From the NCBI GenBank assembly GCA_030425785.1, contig JAUHYJ010000246.1, positions 1 through 6,003 on the forward strand: a stretch of 6,003 bases of DNA. Reading direction: 5' to 3'. A model generated the notes under the pieces. That model ran no database searches. It saw only the letters and a list, made by a program, of their open reading frames with translations, and had not been told where the DNA came from. Made by a program: the position numbers and the translations under genes. This document shows positions 4,593-6,003 of the stretch, one piece after another (within the stretch, counting starts at the first letter, position 1; each line of letters begins with the position of its first letter). Source of the DNA: Acidimicrobiia bacterium. Its GTDB lineage: Bacteria; Actinomycetota; Acidimicrobiia; Acidimicrobiales; Ilumatobacteraceae.

Positions 4593-6003
4593 ATGAGCCT
4601 GCTCGGAACCCGCGTCGTCCGCGTCGAAGACCCCGATCTCCTCACGGTCGGCGGCCGGTACGTCGACGACCTCGCACCCGCCGACGCGCTCCACGCCGTC
4701 TTCGTGCGATCCGAGTTCGCACACGGTGTCCTGCGATCGATCGACACGTCGGCGGCACAGGCGATGCCGGGCGTCGAGGCCGTCTTCACCGCGGCCGACC
4801 TCGACCTCACGGGCCGTCCGCCGTCGATGCCGATGCTCAACCAGGACATGACCCGCACCTGGCTCGCCGGCGACCGTGTCCGGTACGTCGGCGAACCGAT
4901 CGCCGTCGTGCTCGCCACGTCGCAGGCCGCCGGCGTCGACGCCGCCGCAGCCGTCGAGGTCGAGATCGAACCGCTCGAGGCCGTCATCGAGCTGACGGCC
5001 GCCGAGCGGGGCGAGGTCGTGCTGCACGAGGACGCCGGCACCAACGTCGTGTTCCAGATCCCCGCCGCGGACGACGAGCACCTGTTCGACGGGTGCGACG
5101 TCGTCGTCGACCTGTCGTTCCGCAACCAGCGCCTCGCACCGTGCCCGCTCGAACCGCGTGCGGCGATCGCGCGGTGGGAGCGCGCCGGCGACGGCACCGA
5201 GCACCTGACCCAGTGGTCGACGACCCAGGGCGCGCACGGCACGCGCGACGGCCTCGCCGCCGCGACCGGCGTCGAGCCCGGCCAGGTCCGCATCATCTGT
5301 CCCGACGTCGGCGGCGGTTTCGGTGCCAAGCACGGCGACGACCCGGAGGACGTCGTGGTCGCCCTCGCGGCCCGCCGGCTCGGGCGTCCCGTGCGGTGGG
5401 CCGAGACGCGGACCGAGAGCATGCTGGGCCTCGTCCACGGGCGCGCGTGCGAGTTCACCGGCCGGATCGGCGGCACCCGCGACGGCAGGGTGCTGGCCTA
5501 CCGGATGCACATGCTGCAGGACGGCGGCGCCTATCCCGCGGTCGGCTCGGTCCTGCCGTTCATCACCCGGGTGATGGCGACGGGCGTCTACGACATCGGA
5601 CGCGTCGACTTCTCGGCCACGTCGGTCGTCACCAACACGGTGCCGGTCGGCGCGTATCGCGGTGCGGGCCGGCCCGAGGCGGCGGCCGCCATCGAGCGGA
5701 TGATCGACGCCTTCGCTGCCGAGGTCGGCGTCGACGCGTCCGAGGTCCGCCGCACGAACTTCATCCGGCCCGACCAGTTCCCGTTCTCGACCCCGACCGG
5801 CGCCGAGATGGACACCGGCGAGTACGCCGCCGCGCTCGATCGGGTACTCGAACACGCCGACTACGGATCGCTCAGGCACGAGCAGGAGCGTCGCCGCTCG
5901 ACCGATGACGAGCCCTGGCTCGGCATCGGCTGGTCGGCCTACGTCGAGATCGCCAACCCGATGGCGAACCCCGAGTTCGGCTCGGTCGAGGTGTTCCCCG
6001 ACG
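4593..6003 (+). CDS. CoxL-like (form II) molybdopterin-binding large subunit, xanthine dehydrogenase family, 3' truncated by the window
   Basis: The first 470 residues of a protein expected to be about 750-800 long; no stop occurs before the window ends. The N-terminus LGTRVVRVEDPDLLTVGGRY is typical of CoxL-like subunits, followed by the a/b hammerhead domain (about 15-120). The molybdopterin-binding domain then starts, with LEPRAAIA, DVGGGFGAK (238-246, cofactor contact loop) and AYRGAGR (354-360). AYRGAGR marks the form II group; form I CO dehydrogenase has AYXCSFR with the Cu-binding Cys, absent here. The protein is thus a molybdenum hydroxylase large subunit whose substrate is unknown, and CO oxidation should not be assumed. 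It normally works with FAD (CoxM) and 2Fe-2S (CoxS) subunits, neither of which is upstream, so they may follow. The catalytic Glu near the C-terminus is out of view. ATG 4593 is in frame; GAGCAT at 4581-4586 could be a degenerate leaderless -10. Confidence 0.93.
   Translation, partial: MSLLGTRVVRVEDPDLLTVGGRYVDDLAPADALHAVFVRSEFAHGVLRSIDTSAAQAMPGVEAVFTAADLDLTGRPPSMPMLNQDMTRTWLAGDRVRYVGEPIAVVLATSQAAGVDAAAAVEVEIEPLEAVIELTAAERGEVVLHEDAGTNVVFQIPAADDEHLFDGCDVVVDLSFRNQRLAPCPLEPRAAIARWERAGDGTEHLTQWSTTQGAHGTRDGLAAATGVEPGQVRIICPDVGGGFGAKHGDDPEDVVVALAARRLGRPVRWAETRTESMLGLVHGRACEFTGRIGGTRDGRVLAYRMHMLQDGGAYPAVGSVLPFITRVMATGVYDIGRVDFSATSVVTNTVPVGAYRGAGRPEAAAAIERMIDAFAAEVGVDASEVRRTNFIRPDQFPFSTPTGAEMDTGEYAAALDRVLEHADYGSLRHEQERRRSTDDEPWLGIGWSAYVEIANPMANPEFGSVEVFPD

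Noticed and set aside
3102..5879. 925-codon minus-strand open frame
   Set aside because: It runs antisense to the tRNA, the acidic membrane protein and the CoxL-like gene. Its length follows from strong G/C third-position bias on the opposite strand. Its product is low-complexity and its end contains the peptide typical of antisense tRNA reads (TGFEPATLTLAR).
4454..5908. 484-codon plus-strand ORF rich in Arg
   Set aside because: It overlaps the CoxL-like gene in another frame and has the Arg/Pro composition of a shifted frame; CoxL motifs are unambiguous.

Overview
The window is GC-rich, uses codons ending almost always in G or C, and carries all supported genes on the + strand. MetX, an Fpg/Nei glycosylase, a form II CoxL-like subunit and acidic Asp/Pro-rich membrane proteins together suggest a free-living actinobacterium. 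The style is closest to Acidimicrobiia (Ilumatobacter-like), but this assignment is inferred from memory and not proven here.

Layout, left to right. Positions 1-163 are a leader with weak base-pairing potential upstream of metX. metX (164-1342, homoserine O-acyltransferase) is complete and overlaps the start of an Fpg/Nei-family DNA glycosylase gene (1342-2139) by one base (TGATG), so the two are probably co-transcribed and translationally coupled. After 75 bp comes an unrecognised single-pass membrane protein (2215-2772). Then comes a 75-residue unrecognised protein (2802-3029) that looks leaderless, with a TANNNT -10 box seven bases before its ATG. A very stable UNCG-capped hairpin separates it from a complete tRNA-Gly(GCC) gene (3076-3151, CCA encoded). 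That gene has its own -10 box and a perfect 13-bp terminator hairpin.

Positions 3180-3474 hold no convincing gene but contain two notable inverted repeats, one with perfect 16-nt arms. Next is an acidic, proline-rich single-pass membrane protein (3475-4461). Its C-terminal cysteine-bearing domain appears to be cut by a -1 frameshift, and the missing tail is readable in the next frame up to 4532. The window ends inside a CoxL-like molybdopterin subunit gene (4593 to beyond 6003) with the form II signature AYRGAGR.

The genes are mostly housekeeping or metabolic: methionine biosynthesis, oxidative DNA repair, glycine tRNA, and a molybdenum hydroxylase whose substrate is not known. I see no phage, IS element, CRISPR array or defence island, and no clear new multi-gene system. 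The points most worth a second look are the frameshifted membrane protein with a palindrome at the break, the long inverted repeat in its upstream region, the duplicated start region, the altered zinc-finger ligands of the glycosylase, and the hairpin before the tRNA that resembles the tRNA's own acceptor strands.
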